The notes: generated by a model from the letters alone, not told the origin. DNA of 64,000 nucleotides from Solirubrobacteraceae bacterium (GCA_017882445.1 JADGPK010000001.1:105130-169129); one strand, 5' to 3'; positions 18,248-29,803 are shown, counted from the stretch's first letter. Translations and numbers: made by a program.

Positions 18248-19228
18248 ATGGCGAACATCCTGGTTTACGCGCTGCACTACGACGGCGCGATCAACAAGAA
18301 CTCACTCGGCGCCGTCTCAGAGGGCGCCAAGCTGGCCGCTGAGCTCGGCGGCGAGGCGCACGCGATCCTTCTCGGCGAGAACGTTCCCGAGGACCTGGCG
18401 GCGTCGCTCGGCAAATATGGGGCCAAGAAGGTGCTCGTGGCCGAGGGCCCCGAGGGCCTGGCGCAGCCGCTGGTCGACGCGATGGCCAGGGCGATCGCCG
18501 ACGGTGGCTATTCCTATGCGCTGTTCGGCGGCGGTCTGCTCGGCTTTGAGATCGGCGCCGGTCTGGCCGCGCGGCTCGGCGCCGGAGTGGCGATGGAGGT
18601 CACGGCCGTGCGAGCGGAGGGCGGCGAGCTGATCGCCGAGCGCCCGATCCTGGGCGATTCGGCGATCTCCGAGATCAAATACCGCTCCAACGTCGGGATC
18701 ATCATCAGCCGCCTCAACGCGTTCGAGATCAAGGAGACCGGCGGCGGCGACGCTCCGGTCGAGCGGCTCGACTTCGAGCTGAGCCAGCACGCCCTGCAGG
18801 CGACGATGGTCACGCGCGGTGAGCAGCGCGGGGCCGACGTGGACATCGAGGGTGCGAGTATCCTGATCGCCGGCGGCCGCGGCCTGGGCAAGGCCGAGGG
18901 CTTCCAGCTGTGTGAGGAACTGGCCGGCGCGTTCGGTGGCAACAGCGCCGTGGCAGCCACCCGTGCGGTGGTCGACGCGGGCTGGTACCCCTACGCCGCG
19001 CAGATCGGGCAGACGGGCAAGACCGTCGCACCGAAGCTGTACCTCGCCGCGGGCATCTCGGGCGCGATCCAGCACAAGGTCGGGATGCAGGGCTCGGAGA
19101 ACATCGTCGCGATCAACAAGGACGCCAACGCGCCGATCTTCGAATTCTCCGACCTCGGCGTCGTGGGAGACCTCAACAAGATCCTGCCCAAGCTGACAGA
19201 GGCTGTGAAGGCCAAGAAGGCCAGCTGA
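18248..19228 (+). CDS. etfA: electron transfer flavoprotein subunit alpha
   Basis: [62 protein letters not shown]. Confidence 0.96.
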   Translation: MANILVYALHYDGAINKNSLGAVSEGAKLAAELGGEAHAILLGENVPEDLAASLGKYGAKKVLVAEGPEGLAQPLVDAMARAIADGGYSYALFGGGLLGFEIGAGLAARLGAGVAMEVTAVRAEGGELIAERPILGDSAISEIKYRSNVGIIISRLNAFEIKETGGGDAPVERLDFELSQHALQATMVTRGEQRGADVDIEGASILIAGGRGLGKAEGFQLCEELAGAFGGNSAVAATRAVVDAGWYPYAAQIGQTGKTVAPKLYLAAGISGAIQHKVGMQGSENIVAINKDANAPIFEFSDLGVVGDLNKILPKLTEAVKAKKAS

Positions 19229-19286
19229 CCATGGTGGGCGCCGTCCACGCAAGGACGCCTCGACCCGACTCGCACAGGGAGGTCTG

Positions 19287-21032
19287 ATGATGTCCCGCCA
19301 CAGCTCAGACAACGGGAGGGTCGCACCGGCGGCCTTCCCGCCACCGGTGGACTCGCGCAGGGAGTTCATCAAGCACGGACTCGATCCCGAGGACGAGCTG
19401 ATCGAGGTCGGCGTGGCGATCGTCGGCGGCGGCACCGCGGGCCTCGCGTGCGCCAATCGCCTGCTTCAGCTGCTGGCCGACGATCCCGAGACGATGGAAC
19501 GTCTCGGCGAGGTGCCCGTGGCGGTCATCGAGAAGGCCAAGACCTGCGGCGGGCACTCCCTGTCAGGCGCCGTCATGCGCCCGGGCCCCCTGCTGGAGCT
19601 GTTCCCGGAGATGACCCGCGAGGACTGGCGCAAGGAGGGCTTTGCCTTCGGTGAGGTCAAGAAGGAGGCCGTCTACCTCACGCCCACGTCGAAGCTCTCG
19701 CTGCGGATCCCGACGCCGCCGCCGTTCAAGAACCACGGCAACGAGGTCATCTCGGTCTCGGCGATGGCGCGTTACCAGCAGCAGCAGGCCGAGGATGCGG
19801 GCGCCTACATCCTCACCGAGACCTCCGCGACGCAGCTGATCGTGCAGGACGGCGCCGTCGTGGGTGTGCGCTCCGGCGACAAGGGCCGTGGCAAGGACGG
19901 CGAGCCGCTCGGCAACTTCGAGCCGGGAACCGACATCAAGGCAAAGGCCACGGTGCTCGCCGAGGGCTGCTGGGGCCACATCACGGGCGCGGCGATCAAG
20001 GAGTTCGACCTCGCCGCCGGACGCGAGCCCCAGGTGTGGGAGCTCGGCGTCAAGGAGGTCTGGAAGGTGCCCAGGCCGCTCGACCGCCTGATCCACACGA
20101 TGGGCCCCTGGCCGCTGAAGATCTCTCACAAGTACGGGCAGATTGGCGGCACCTGGATCTACCCGATGAAGGACGAGAAGAGCGGCGAGGACCTCGTGAG
20201 CATCGGCTTCGTCGTCGAGCTCGAGTACGCCGACGCGACGACCTCGGCCCACGACCTGCTGCAGACGTTCAAGACGCATTCGCTCGTGCGCAAGATCCTC
20301 GAGGGCGGCGAGCGCGTCGCGTGGGGCGCCAAGGCGCTCCCCGGAGGCGGCTACTGGTCGATGCCCAAGCTCTCGATGCCCGGGGCCGTGCTGGTCGGTG
20401 ACGCCGGCGGCATGGTGGACACGATGGCGCTCAAGGGTGTGCACCACTGCATTCGGTCCGGCATGCTCGCGGCTGAGTCGATCTATGCCGCGCTCAAGCG
20501 CGGCGAAAAGAGCTTTGAGTCCTACGAGCAGGTGATCGAGGATTCCTCGGTGGGCAAGGAGCTGTGGGAGGTGCGCAACGCTCGCCAACCGCTGCAGAAG
20601 GGCCTTCTCCTCGGCGGCCCGCTCAGCGGTATCCAGCAGATCACCAAAGGCCGGCTGCCCGGTCGTGCGGGCTGGCATCGCAACGACGCCAAGCCGATGT
20701 TCATCGGCAAGACCAAGGACGTCTACCCCAAGCCCGACGGGAAGTACACCTTCGACAAGCTCTCCTCGGTGTTCATCACCGGGAACGCGACTCGCGACGA
20801 CGCTCCCAACCACATCCGGGTTCGTAAGCACGTGCCCCGAGAGATCGCGGAGACCTGGCGGTGGATGTGCCCCGCCGGGGTCTACGAGATCCCCGAGGAC
20901 GCCCCCGAGAAGGGCGATGTGGACGTGATCGTCAACTACACCAACTGCGTGCAGTGCGGTGCGATCACGGCCAAGGGGGGTCGCCTGACGGTACCTGAGG
21001 GTGGGGATGGGCCGCTGTATCAGGTGACCTGA
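19287..21032 (+). CDS. electron-transfer flavoprotein:ubiquinone oxidoreductase
   Basis: [22 protein letters not shown] site; C-terminal 4Fe-4S region [11 protein letters not shown]...[11 protein letters not shown]. Confidence 0.92.
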   Translation: MMSRHSSDNGRVAPAAFPPPVDSRREFIKHGLDPEDELIEVGVAIVGGGTAGLACANRLLQLLADDPETMERLGEVPVAVIEKAKTCGGHSLSGAVMRPGPLLELFPEMTREDWRKEGFAFGEVKKEAVYLTPTSKLSLRIPTPPPFKNHGNEVISVSAMARYQQQQAEDAGAYILTETSATQLIVQDGAVVGVRSGDKGRGKDGEPLGNFEPGTDIKAKATVLAEGCWGHITGAAIKEFDLAAGREPQVWELGVKEVWKVPRPLDRLIHTMGPWPLKISHKYGQIGGTWIYPMKDEKSGEDLVSIGFVVELEYADATTSAHDLLQTFKTHSLVRKILEGGERVAWGAKALPGGGYWSMPKLSMPGAVLVGDAGGMVDTMALKGVHHCIRSGMLAAESIYAALKRGEKSFESYEQVIEDSSVGKELWEVRNARQPLQKGLLLGGPLSGIQQITKGRLPGRAGWHRNDAKPMFIGKTKDVYPKPDGKYTFDKLSSVFITGNATRDDAPNHIRVRKHVPREIAETWRWMCPAGVYEIPEDAPEKGDVDVIVNYTNCVQCGAITAKGGRLTVPEGGDGPLYQVT

Positions 21033-21113
21033 TCGCCCCGGACGCCCGCGAGAGAGACATCGGGTGTCAAGACGCACGAAACCTGAGCCCGTCCGGCGTG
21101 TTAGGAGGATGTG

Positions 21114-21635
21114 ATGCTTGTCACGTTCTCAGGCCAAACGACGCGGCGGCGCCTGCTGGGAGGCCCGCCCGTCTGTGCGCTCGCGCTGCTCTGCCTCGCG
21201 CAGGCGCCCGCGACGGTGGCCGCCCGGCTGCCCACGCGGGTGGGCGCCAGGGAGAAGATCACCGCCACGCTCGAGCAGTGCGTCACGGCTGTCAGTCAGG
21301 CCGAACGCTCGGCGACGTTCGCGGGCGAAATGACGACGATCGCAGGCAGCGCGCGCATGCAGATGCGGGTCGACGTGCTCGAGCGGATGCCCGGGGAAGC
21401 GCTCTTCCACGCCGTCAGCGCTCCAGGGCTGGGCGGGTGGCGCAGCTCTGCGCCGGGCGTGAAGGTCTACAGGTATCTCAAGCAGGTCACCAACCTGTCG
21501 GCGCCAGCGTTCTACCGCGGGGCGGTGAGGTTCCGCTGGCTGAACGCCAGGGGCCGGCTGATCACGGCCACGGAACTGCGCACGCCCGTCTGCGAGCAGC
21601 CGGCCGGCCCGGCTCCCGCCGCCCCGCTAGAATGA
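21114..21635 (+). CDS. hypothetical secreted protein
   Basis: Signal-like N-terminus [34 protein letters not shown] ribosome-binding site upstream. Confidence 0.6.
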   Translation: MLVTFSGQTTRRRLLGGPPVCALALLCLAQAPATVAARLPTRVGAREKITATLEQCVTAVSQAERSATFAGEMTTIAGSARMQMRVDVLERMPGEALFHAVSAPGLGGWRSSAPGVKVYRYLKQVTNLSAPAFYRGAVRFRWLNARGRLITATELRTPVCEQPAGPAPAAPLE

Positions 21636-21642
21636 TCGAACG

Positions 21643-21876
21643 ATGAAGGCCAAGATCCACCCCAACTACGCCGCAGCACACGTGCGCTGCACGTGCGGCA
21701 ACGAGTTCGTCACGCGCGCGACCAGAGACGAGCTTCATGTGGAGGTCTGCTCGAACTGTCACCCGTTCTACACCGGCAGGCAGAAGCTGATGGACACCGG
21801 CGGACGCGTGGAGCGCTTCCAGCGCCGCGCCGCCAAGGGTCGCCTGCACTCCGCACAAGCTCGGTCCGCTCAATAG
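21643..21876 (+). CDS. rpmE: 50S ribosomal protein L31 (Zn type)
   Basis: [21 protein letters not shown]...[30 protein letters not shown]. Confidence 0.97.
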   Translation: MKAKIHPNYAAAHVRCTCGNEFVTRATRDELHVEVCSNCHPFYTGRQKLMDTGGRVERFQRRAAKGRLHSAQARSAQ

Positions 21877-21880
21877 CTCG

Positions 21881-23011
21881 ATGTCCGCGCGTCCTGCCGC
21901 GGGTTCACCCACCGCGACGGCCGCGGTGAGCAGCGGGTCACAAGCAGGTGCGGCTGGACTCGAGGATGCCGTCGATCTGCCGGTCGATGGCATCCAGAAC
22001 GGGACTGTCGCGCTGGTCGACGGCCAGCTGAACGCCCAGCGCGATGCGCCGGTCGGCGGTCAGGCTGTTCTGGAGGGCGTGATGATGCGCGGCGTCTCCA
22101 ACTGGGCCGTGGCCGTACGCAAGCCCACCGCCGAGCAGCTGAGCGAGGGCGAGTTCTCCCCCGAGCAGGCCGCGAGGGGCGAGGTCGAGGTGAGCACGTT
22201 CCCTCTGGACTCGGCCATGAGGCGCCACCGTGTCCTGCGGCTGCCGATCGTGCGTGGTGTCGTCGCGCTCGGCGGATCGATGGCCATCGGCTTCCGCGCC
22301 CTGGAGATCTCGGCCAACGCGCAGCTCCCGGTCGAGGACGAAGAGGAGGCACAGGCGATCCCACGCGGGGTGTGGGCGGGAACGATCGTGGTCGCGCTCG
22401 CGCTCGCGATCGTGCTGTTCTTCCTCATCCCCGTCGGATTGACGAGCCTGATCAAGCGCCAGCTCGGCTCCTCGGTGCTGTTCTGGCTGGTCGAGGGCGT
22501 GCTGCGGACGAGCCTGTTCCTCGGGTACATGCTCCTGCTGTCCCGCGTGGGCGATCTGCGGCGAGTGTTCGAGTATCACGGCGCTGAGCACAAGACGATC
22601 TCGTGCTTTGAGGCCGGTCTCCCGCTGACGCCCGCCAACGCCAAGCGCTTCTCCCGGCTGCACCCGCGCTGCGGAACCAGCTTCCTGCTGGTGGTCATGA
22701 TCGTGGCGATATTCGTGTTCGCGCCGATCGGCCTGCCTGCGTGGTACTGGCTGCTGGCCACGCGCGTGCTCGGCGTGCCCGTGATCGCCGGGATCTCCTT
22801 CGAGCTGATCAAGTTCGCCGGGCGCAACCGCAACAGGCCCTGGGTGCGCGCGGTGATGTGGCCGGGGTTGAAGTTGCAGCTGCTCACCACGCGCGAGCCT
22901 GACCTCGACCAGCTCGAGGTGGCGATCGCTGCGCTTGAGGCCGTGCTCGAGCTGGAGACCCCGGGCGAGCTCTCGGCGGCCGACCTCGTCGGCGTCGAGG
23001 TCGTGGCCTAG
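21881..23011 (+). CDS. DUF1385 / YqhQ family membrane protein
   Basis: GGQAVLEGVMMRGVSNWAVAVRKP, YHGAEHKTISCFE, RLHPRCGTSFLL. Confidence 0.93.
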   Translation: MSARPAAGSPTATAAVSSGSQAGAAGLEDAVDLPVDGIQNGTVALVDGQLNAQRDAPVGGQAVLEGVMMRGVSNWAVAVRKPTAEQLSEGEFSPEQAARGEVEVSTFPLDSAMRRHRVLRLPIVRGVVALGGSMAIGFRALEISANAQLPVEDEEEAQAIPRGVWAGTIVVALALAIVLFFLIPVGLTSLIKRQLGSSVLFWLVEGVLRTSLFLGYMLLLSRVGDLRRVFEYHGAEHKTISCFEAGLPLTPANAKRFSRLHPRCGTSFLLVVMIVAIFVFAPIGLPAWYWLLATRVLGVPVIAGISFELIKFAGRNRNRPWVRAVMWPGLKLQLLTTREPDLDQLEVAIAALEAVLELETPGELSAADLVGVEVVA

Positions 23012-23107
23012 CTGTAGTTCCTAGGAACGTTCGGCAGCCGGAACGCTCCCTCCCCAGCCTCACACCCGCTCGCTGTGCCCGCGGCGTGGGCGCCTAGACT
23101 GGCCCTC

Positions 23108-24157
23108 ATGATCGAAGAGCTCGTCAAGCAGATCGAGACACGCTTCGCCGAGCTGGGCGCTCAGTTGACCGACGGGGAGGTGATCTCCGACCGGGAGCGC
23201 TACGCGGAGGTCGGGCGCGCCTACAGCCAGCTCGAGCCCGCGGCCAAGCTGGCGGCTCAGTGGCGCCGCGCCCAGGATGACGCCGCAGGCGCCGAGGAGC
23301 TCCTGTCGGAGATGGGTGAGGACGCAGAGCTGCGCGAGGAGCTCCTCGACGCGCGTCGGCGGATCGGAGACGTCGAGGAGGAGATCCGCCTGGCGATGGT
23401 CGAGCGCGATCCCAACGACGAGAAGAGCGTGATCGTGGAAATCCAGGGCGGCGCCGGCGGCGATGAGGCCGGGCTGTGGGCGGGCGACCTCTACCGCATG
23501 CTCGTCCGCTACGCGGAACGTCGTGGATGGCAGTCCGAGCCGCTGGACATCGGCGACGGCAAGTTCACGTTCTCGGTGAAGGGGGACGGCGCCTATTCGG
23601 TATTCAAGTTCGAGGGTGGGACCCACCGCGTCCAGCGCGTCCCCCAGACGGAGTCCCAGGGCAGGATCCACACCTCCACGGCGACCGTCGCGGTGTTACC
23701 GGAGGCCGAAGACGTGGACGTGCATATCGACCCGAACGACCTGCAGATCGACGTCTACCGCTCCTCGGGCCCGGGCGGGCAGTCGGTCAACACGACCGAC
23801 TCGGCCGTCCGTGTGACGCACAAGCCGTCCGGCATCGTCGTCTCGATGCAGGACGAGAAGTCCCAGCTGCAGAACCGTGACAAGGCGTTGCGGGTGCTCC
23901 GCGCGCGCATGTATGAGCGCGCGCTCGCCGAGCAGCAGGCCGATCTCGCGGCCGACCGCCGCTCGCAGGTGGGGACGGGCGACCGCGCGGAGAAGATCCG
24001 CACCTACAACTACGGCGAGCGGCGCGTGACCGACCATCGCATCAAGTTCACGGTCCACAACCTCGATCAGGTCCTCGAAGGCGAGCTCGACGAGCTGACG
24101 GCAGCCCTCCAGGCCGACGAGAAGCGTAGGCGCCTGGAGGCGCAGGCAGCGGCGTGA
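23108..24157 (+). CDS. prfA: peptide chain release factor 1
   Basis: GGQ motif YRSSGPGGQSVNTTDSAVRVTHKPSGIVV; start ATG 23108. Confidence 0.97.
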   Translation: MIEELVKQIETRFAELGAQLTDGEVISDRERYAEVGRAYSQLEPAAKLAAQWRRAQDDAAGAEELLSEMGEDAELREELLDARRRIGDVEEEIRLAMVERDPNDEKSVIVEIQGGAGGDEAGLWAGDLYRMLVRYAERRGWQSEPLDIGDGKFTFSVKGDGAYSVFKFEGGTHRVQRVPQTESQGRIHTSTATVAVLPEAEDVDVHIDPNDLQIDVYRSSGPGGQSVNTTDSAVRVTHKPSGIVVSMQDEKSQLQNRDKALRVLRARMYERALAEQQADLAADRRSQVGTGDRAEKIRTYNYGERRVTDHRIKFTVHNLDQVLEGELDELTAALQADEKRRRLEAQAAA

Positions 24158-24996
24158 GAGGCACGTCGGCGCATGACGCGCTCGATGGCGCGATCACGGC
24201 GATCGCCGCTGCCGGCTGCGAAACGCCCCGGCTCGACGCCGAAGTGCTGCTCGCGCACGTGCTCGGCGTGGGTCGCGAGCGGTTGTTCACCGACCGCGAC
24301 CTGACGGTGGAGGGTGGGGCGGTGCGCGCCTTCCAGGACGCCGTGCGCCGCCGCGCCGTGGAGCGCGAGCCCGTCGCTTACATCGTCGGAGTGCGCGGCT
24401 TTCGTCGCCTCGAGCTGGCAGTCGATCGCCGCGCGCTCGTGCCGCGAGGAGAGACCGAGCTGCTGGTCGAGGTCGGACTGGCACTCGGAATAGGGAAGCG
24501 TGTCCTCGATCTCGGCACGGGCAGCGGCGCGGTCGCGCTGGCGTTGAAGGACGAGCGCCCCGACCTGGACGTCACCGGCAGCGACGTGAGCGACGCGTCG
24601 CTCGAGCTGGCTCGTGCGAACTCGCAGCGCCTGGGCCTGGAGGTCCACTGGCTCCGCGCCGACCTGCTGGCGGGTGTGCCCGACGAGTTCGACGCGATCC
24701 TCGCCAACCTGCCCTACGTAGCCGACTCCGACCGCGCGGCGCTCGCCCCCGAGATCGCACGCCACGAGCCGCCCGGAGCGCTGTTCGCCGGGTCCGACGG
24801 CCTCGCCGTGATTCGCCGCCTGCTCGCGCAGCTCGAGCATCGCGAGCGGCTCGCCCTGCTCGCGCTCGAGGTGGGCGCCGGCCAGGCTCCCATCGTCGGC
24901 GAGCTGGTGCGCGGCGCGGGCTTCCAAGTGGTGGGGTACGAGCAGGACCTTGCGGGTATAGAGCGGCTAGTGATCGGGGAGCGCCGGCCCCAATGA
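24154..24996 (+). CDS. prmC: release factor glutamine methyltransferase
   Basis: VLDLGTGSGAVALAL, ILANLPYV (NPPY-like); GTGA overlap with prfA. Confidence 0.93.
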   Translation: MRGTSAHDALDGAITAIAAAGCETPRLDAEVLLAHVLGVGRERLFTDRDLTVEGGAVRAFQDAVRRRAVEREPVAYIVGVRGFRRLELAVDRRALVPRGETELLVEVGLALGIGKRVLDLGTGSGAVALALKDERPDLDVTGSDVSDASLELARANSQRLGLEVHWLRADLLAGVPDEFDAILANLPYVADSDRAALAPEIARHEPPGALFAGSDGLAVIRRLLAQLEHRERLALLALEVGAGQAPIVGELVRGAGFQVVGYEQDLAGIERLVIGERRPQ

Positions 24997-25625
24997 CTTT
25001 CGAGCTCGACGAAGACGACGCCGAGCGCCTGCGGAGCTGCATGGCCGGCGGCGGGGTGGCCGTGTTCCCGACCGACACCGTCTACGGCGTCTGCTGCGAC
25101 CCCGACAACGAGGTGGCGGCGCGGCGCATCTACTCGCTCAAGGGCCGCCCGGCCAGGCGTGCGTGCGCGGTCATGTACTTCGCGCTCGAGCCCGCCCTGG
25201 AGGCGCTCGGCGAGCTCGATGACGCCGAGCGCGCGGCGCTGCGGGCGCTGCTGCCGGGCGGAGTGACGCTGCTGCTGGCAAATCGCTCCAACCGGTTTGC
25301 CGCCGCGTGCCGAAGCGACCCCTCCACGCTGGGCCTGCGCGTACCGCGCCTGCCCGACACCCTGCGGGCGCTCGGCTCGCTCGCCGATCCGGTGATGCAG
25401 TCGAGCGCCAACATCTCCGGGGAGCCCGACGCGCGAACCCTGGCCGAGGTCCCGCGCGGCCTGCTCGACGGCGTCGACCTCGTGCTCGACGGCGGCGAGC
25501 TCCCTGGCACGCCCTCAACCGTGGTGGACCTGCGTGACCTCGCCTCCGAGCGGCGCTGGCACGTGTTGCGGGAGGGAGCGCTGCCCAGCGAGACGGTGCG
25601 GGATCTGCTCGCGGCGGTGGGCTGA
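24993..25625 (+). CDS. tsaC: threonylcarbamoyl-AMP synthase (Sua5/YciO/YrdC)
   Basis: VFPTDTVYGVCCDPDN..IYSLKGRP, SSANISGEPDA; ATGA overlap. Confidence 0.92.
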   Translation: MTFELDEDDAERLRSCMAGGGVAVFPTDTVYGVCCDPDNEVAARRIYSLKGRPARRACAVMYFALEPALEALGELDDAERAALRALLPGGVTLLLANRSNRFAAACRSDPSTLGLRVPRLPDTLRALGSLADPVMQSSANISGEPDARTLAEVPRGLLDGVDLVLDGGELPGTPSTVVDLRDLASERRWHVLREGALPSETVRDLLAAVG

Positions 25626-25662
25626 GCAAGAGGTCCCGCGCTCCTGCTAGCCTCGTTGCAGC

Positions 25663-25736
25663 TGCCGCGACTGGCGCAGAGAGGTGGAAGCGACCACCGG
25701 GAAGCGGCCAGCGAATCCGCCGCGCGCCTGGGCACA
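25663..25736 (+). ncRNA. ZTP (pfl) riboswitch upstream of glyA
   Basis: GCGACUGGCGCAGAGAGGUGGAAGCGACCACCGGGAAGCGGCC....CGCGCGCCUGGGCA matches the pfl/ZTP hallmarks (GACUGGCG, GGUGG/CCACCGGG, CGCCUGGGCA); candidate -10 TAGCCT 25648-25653. Confidence 0.9.
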
Positions 25737-25767
25737 GAAGTCCTCATCGCCTGCCAAGGAGAGCGCC

Positions 25768-27063
25768 GTGAACGAGCTGAGTCCCGACTACTTCAACCGC
25801 CCGCTGTCCGAGGTGGACCCCGAGATCGCCGATGTCCTGCGTGGCGAGCTGGAGCGAGAGCAGCGCACGCTGGAGATGATCGCCTCGGAGAACTTCGTGC
25901 CGCGCGCGGTGCTCGAATGCCAGGGATCGGTGCTTACCAACAAGTACGCCGAGGGTTACCCAGGGCGCCGTTACTACGGTGGCTGCGAGTGGGTGGACGT
26001 CTCCGAGCAGCTCGCGATCGACCGCGCCAAGGCTCTGTTCGGGGCCGAGCACGCCAACGTCCAGCCGCACTCCGGCTCGCAGGCCAACGCGGCCGTCTAT
26101 CACGCGCTGCTCCAGCCCGGCGAGACGATCATGGGCCTCTCACTGGCGCACGGCGGGCACCTCACGCACGGCATGAAGATCAACGTGTCCGGCCGGCTGT
26201 ATGACATCGCCGCCTACGAGGTCGACCGCGACAGCGGTCTGATCGACATGGACGAGGTCGCGCGCATCGCCCGCGAGCGCCGGCCCAAGCTGCTGCTGGC
26301 CGGCTGGTCGGCCTATCCGCGCCAGCTCGACTTCGCGCGCTTCCGCGAGATCGCCGATGAGGTCGGCGCGCTGCTGATGGTCGACATGGCCCACTTCGCC
26401 GGCCTGGTTGCCAGTGGGCTGCATCCGAGTCCGCTCGAGCACGGAGCGGACGTGGTCACGACGACCACCCACAAGACGCTCGGCGGTCCCCGCGCCGGGG
26501 TGATCCTCTGCAAGGAGCAGTTCGCCAAGAAGATCGACTCGGCCGTGTTCCCCGGCCAGCAGGGCGGTCCCCTGGAGCACGTCATCGCCGCGAAGGCGGT
26601 GGCCTTCAAGATCGCCGCAAGCGAGCTGTTCGCAGAGCGTCAGCGCCGGACCGTCGCCGGCGCCCGCGTGCTCGCGCGGGAGTTGATGCAGGCCGGACAC
26701 GGCGTGAAGGTGCTCACGGGCGGAACGGATGTTCACCTGATTCTCGTGGACCTGCGCGAGACCGAGCCGGCGCTGACGGGCAGACAGGGCGAGGACCGGC
26801 TGCACGAGATTCAGATCACCGTCAATCGCAACGCCGTGCCGTTCGACCCGCGCCCGCCGATGGAGGCCTCCGGTCTGCGCATCGGCACGCCCGCGCTGGC
26901 CACCCGCGGCCTGCAAGAGGACGATTTCAGCGAGGTTGGGCGGATCCTCGCCATCGCCCTCACGCCCGAGTACGAGTCCCGCGCCGCAGAGCTCGCCGAG
27001 CGGGTCGGCGCGATCGTGGAGCGCTACCCGCTCTATCAGGGCCTGGCTGCCGCCTCCGCGTAG
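25768..27063 (+). CDS. glyA: serine hydroxymethyltransferase
   Basis: [60 protein letters not shown] start 25768. Confidence 0.97.
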   Translation: MNELSPDYFNRPLSEVDPEIADVLRGELEREQRTLEMIASENFVPRAVLECQGSVLTNKYAEGYPGRRYYGGCEWVDVSEQLAIDRAKALFGAEHANVQPHSGSQANAAVYHALLQPGETIMGLSLAHGGHLTHGMKINVSGRLYDIAAYEVDRDSGLIDMDEVARIARERRPKLLLAGWSAYPRQLDFARFREIADEVGALLMVDMAHFAGLVASGLHPSPLEHGADVVTTTTHKTLGGPRAGVILCKEQFAKKIDSAVFPGQQGGPLEHVIAAKAVAFKIAASELFAERQRRTVAGARVLARELMQAGHGVKVLTGGTDVHLILVDLRETEPALTGRQGEDRLHEIQITVNRNAVPFDPRPPMEASGLRIGTPALATRGLQEDDFSEVGRILAIALTPEYESRAAELAERVGAIVERYPLYQGLAAASA

Positions 27064-27172
27064 AGGCCACGCCTGCCGGCGGTGGGCCACGCCGGGGCCC
27101 CCACGGCCGCGGCCGGGCCCACTCGGCTGAGTCGCTTGCGACCCCGGCGCCTGCGATGCTGTGCACGAGTCG

Positions 27173-28522
27173 ATGGTGCAACCAACCGAGCTCGAAGCGC
27201 TTTACGCGTTCCTCTTGGCCGCGGTCGTGACCGCGCTGCTGACACCGCTCACCATGCGGGTCGCGCAAACGGTCGGGGCGATGGACGAGCCGCGCGAGCG
27301 TGGCCTCTCAGATCGGCCGACGCCGCTCTTGGGCGGGCTGGCGATCTTCGCCGGCGTGCTCGTCGCGGCGCTCGTGTGGCTGCCCGGCGGCTATGGCAAA
27401 GACCACCAGCTTTGGCACGGTGTGCTGCTCGCCGCGGGGGTGATCACGCTCGTGGGCGCGCTCGACGATCGCTTCGATCTGCCGCCCGCCGCCAAGCTGG
27501 CCGGCCAGGTGGTGGCCGCCGTGATCGTCGTGAACTTCGGGGTGGCCGTCAAAGCCATAACGCTGCCGTTCATCGGCGAACTGGCTTTTCCCAACGCCGG
27601 CGTCACGAACGCCGGGCCGGTCCTGACGGTGATCGGCCTGGTTGCGATGATGAACGTGGTCAACTTCTCCGACGGGGTCGACGGCCTGGCCGCGGGCGTC
27701 TGCGTGATCATCGCCGCCGCGATGGCGGTCATCGCCTTCGATCTGAGCCGCCAGCAGCCAGGGGTGCTGGCCGCGCTGACGGCCGGCGCCGCACTCGGCT
27801 TCCTGCTCTTCAACTTCCCGCCAGCGTCGAGCTTCATGGGAGATTGTGGGGCCAACCTGCTCGGACTGCTGATGGGCGTGATCACGGTCGAGGCCGCTGT
27901 CAAGACGGCGGCGGTCGTCTCCTTCGTGCTGCCCCTTATCCTGCTCGCGGTGCCGTTCCTGGATACCACGTTCGTGGTGCTGAAGCGGTTGAAGTACAAG
28001 CAGCCGATCTACCGGTCGGACAGCGAGCACTTCCACCATCGGATGGCTCGCATCGGTTTCAGCAGCAGGCGGACGATCGCCTACCTGTACGCCTGGACGC
28101 TGATGCTCGCGGGCCTGGCGCTGGCGCTGCGGTTCGTCCCCTACAGCGACCACAAAGGCCACCTGCGCGGTGGCTGGACGCTCGTGATGCTCACGATCGG
28201 ATTGCTTGTCGTGGCTGCGAGCGTGTATCTCGTCTACGTGCTCGAGATCCTCAAGTTCAGGCGCCTGGACGCCGTGCGCCTGCGGCTGGCGCGTCCCGAT
28301 GCCTCACCAGCGGAGATCGAGGAGCACGTGGCCAAGCACCTGGAAACCGGTGAGTTCGAGGCTGTGTCGCAGGCCCGGGAGGCTGAGGTGCAGGTGCTGG
28401 ACGACACGGTGCACGGGGGGGCTGAGCAGCCCGTCGGCGAGCGGCAGATGGATGAGGATCGCGTAGGCGCAGAACAGGAGCGTGGCGGCGAGCAGGCGTC
28501 GATCGCCGCCGACGGCCGCTAG
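27173..28522 (+). CDS. MraY/WecA-family glycosyl-1-phosphate transferase
   Basis: DRPTPLLGGLAIF, NVVNFSDGVDGLAAGV, FMGDCGANLLGLLMG, HFHHRMARIGFS. Confidence 0.93.
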   Translation: MVQPTELEALYAFLLAAVVTALLTPLTMRVAQTVGAMDEPRERGLSDRPTPLLGGLAIFAGVLVAALVWLPGGYGKDHQLWHGVLLAAGVITLVGALDDRFDLPPAAKLAGQVVAAVIVVNFGVAVKAITLPFIGELAFPNAGVTNAGPVLTVIGLVAMMNVVNFSDGVDGLAAGVCVIIAAAMAVIAFDLSRQQPGVLAALTAGAALGFLLFNFPPASSFMGDCGANLLGLLMGVITVEAAVKTAAVVSFVLPLILLAVPFLDTTFVVLKRLKYKQPIYRSDSEHFHHRMARIGFSSRRTIAYLYAWTLMLAGLALALRFVPYSDHKGHLRGGWTLVMLTIGLLVVAASVYLVYVLEILKFRRLDAVRLRLARPDASPAEIEEHVAKHLETGEFEAVSQAREAEVQVLDDTVHGGAEQPVGERQMDEDRVGAEQERGGEQASIAADGR

Positions 28523-29803
28523 CGGCAGCAGCCAGACCGCGTACCACGGCAGCAGCCAGGCGGTCGAGAGCAGCAGCGCGAGCGTCGCCCACCCGGCCGC
28601 GACGCGCCAGTCGGCGCCGCGCGCGGTGCGCCAGAGCGCGACGGCGAGCGCGAGGAGGAAGGCGACGACGTACAGGTGGCGCCACCAGCCCGGCGTCCCG
28701 CTCAGCCCGAACAGACGGGCGGTCTCCGCGGGGATGCTGTGGGTCGCCACGAGCTGCTGCTGCTCGCCCACCGCTCCCAGGAATCCGAGCGCGTGGACGC
28801 CGAAGCCGACCACCCCCAGGGCGGCGAGCGCCAGCAGGCTCAACGCGGCGCTGAGCGCCACCCCGAGGCGCTCGCGTCCGCGGGGAGCGGCGAGCAGTAG
28901 AAACGGCAGTACCAGGCCGGCCGTGAGCTTGACGCCCACTCCCGCGGCCAGCGTCGCCGCCCCGGTACGCAGGCGCGGGCTGCTACCGGCCGTCGCCGCC
29001 AGGGCGAGCGACAGCGCGAGGAGGACGAGCGTGTCGTTGTGCGCACCTCCGACCGCCAGCACCAGCAAGACCGGGTTCAGCCCGACGAAGGCCGCCGCCC
29101 AGGCCGGGCTTTGACCCAGGCGCCTTGAGGCGCGCGCGATCAGCGCAACCGCACCGAGGCTGCAGGCGGCTGCGACCGTCTTGAAGACCCAAAGCCCGCT
29201 CGCGAGTCCCAACGGGGCCGTTGCGTAGCTCGCGAGCGTGAACAGGGCGCCGTAGGGGGAATGCTTGAAGGGCCATCCCACGAACGTGAAGACGGGATCG
29301 GTGGGCGCTTCGGCGGCCACGTGGGTGTACGGATCCAGGCCGTGCAGGGCACCCATGCGCGCGAAGGCGAGATAGCCGAACACGTCCTGGGAGATCAGCG
29401 GCGGTCCGAGCGCCAGGATGACGTGCGCGAGCACGATCGCGGCCACCAGCGGACCAACCGGCAGCGTGCGCGCCGCTGTCAGCACGAGCAGGTAGCTCGC
29501 GCACATGATCAGCATCAGCGCCTGGAAGCGGCCGCTGCTGAGGCCGACGTCGAGGCCCTGTAGCGGGCCTGCCATCCAGGCGGGCCAGCCGCCGCTGCGG
29601 GCCGGGACGTACTGCGAGGGCGCCGTGGCCGCGCCGGCGCTCAGCAGGAAGACCGTTGTGAGGACGCCCACGAGGCCGAGTGCGCCGAGGATGCGCAGCG
29701 AACGTGCGGCCCGACGCGCGCCGGCCGCCGGGCCCATCTCGGCCGGTCCCCGGGCGGCGACGGGGACGCCGTGTAGTGGTGTCGCGCCCTGCACGCCGAC
29801 CAT
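28304..29803 (-). CDS. GT87-like / polyprenyl-phosphate-mannose-dependent mannosyltransferase-type membrane protein
   Basis: Many TM segments, [48 protein letters not shown]; start ATG at 29803. Confidence 0.75.
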   Translation of the reverse strand: MVGVQGATPLHGVPVAARGPAEMGPAAGARRAARSLRILGALGLVGVLTTVFLLSAGAATAPSQYVPARSGGWPAWMAGPLQGLDVGLSSGRFQALMLIMCASYLLVLTAARTLPVGPLVAAIVLAHVILALGPPLISQDVFGYLAFARMGALHGLDPYTHVAAEAPTDPVFTFVGWPFKHSPYGALFTLASYATAPLGLASGLWVFKTVAAACSLGAVALIARASRRLGQSPAWAAAFVGLNPVLLVLAVGGAHNDTLVLLALSLALAATAGSSPRLRTGAATLAAGVGVKLTAGLVLPFLLLAAPRGRERLGVALSAALSLLALAALGVVGFGVHALGFLGAVGEQQQLVATHSIPAETARLFGLSGTPGWWRHLYVVAFLLALAVALWRTARGADWRVAAGWATLALLLSTAWLLPWYAVWLLPLAAVGGDRRLLAATLLFCAYAILIHLPLADGLLSPPVHRVVQHLHLSLPGLRHSLELTGFQVLGHVLLDLRW

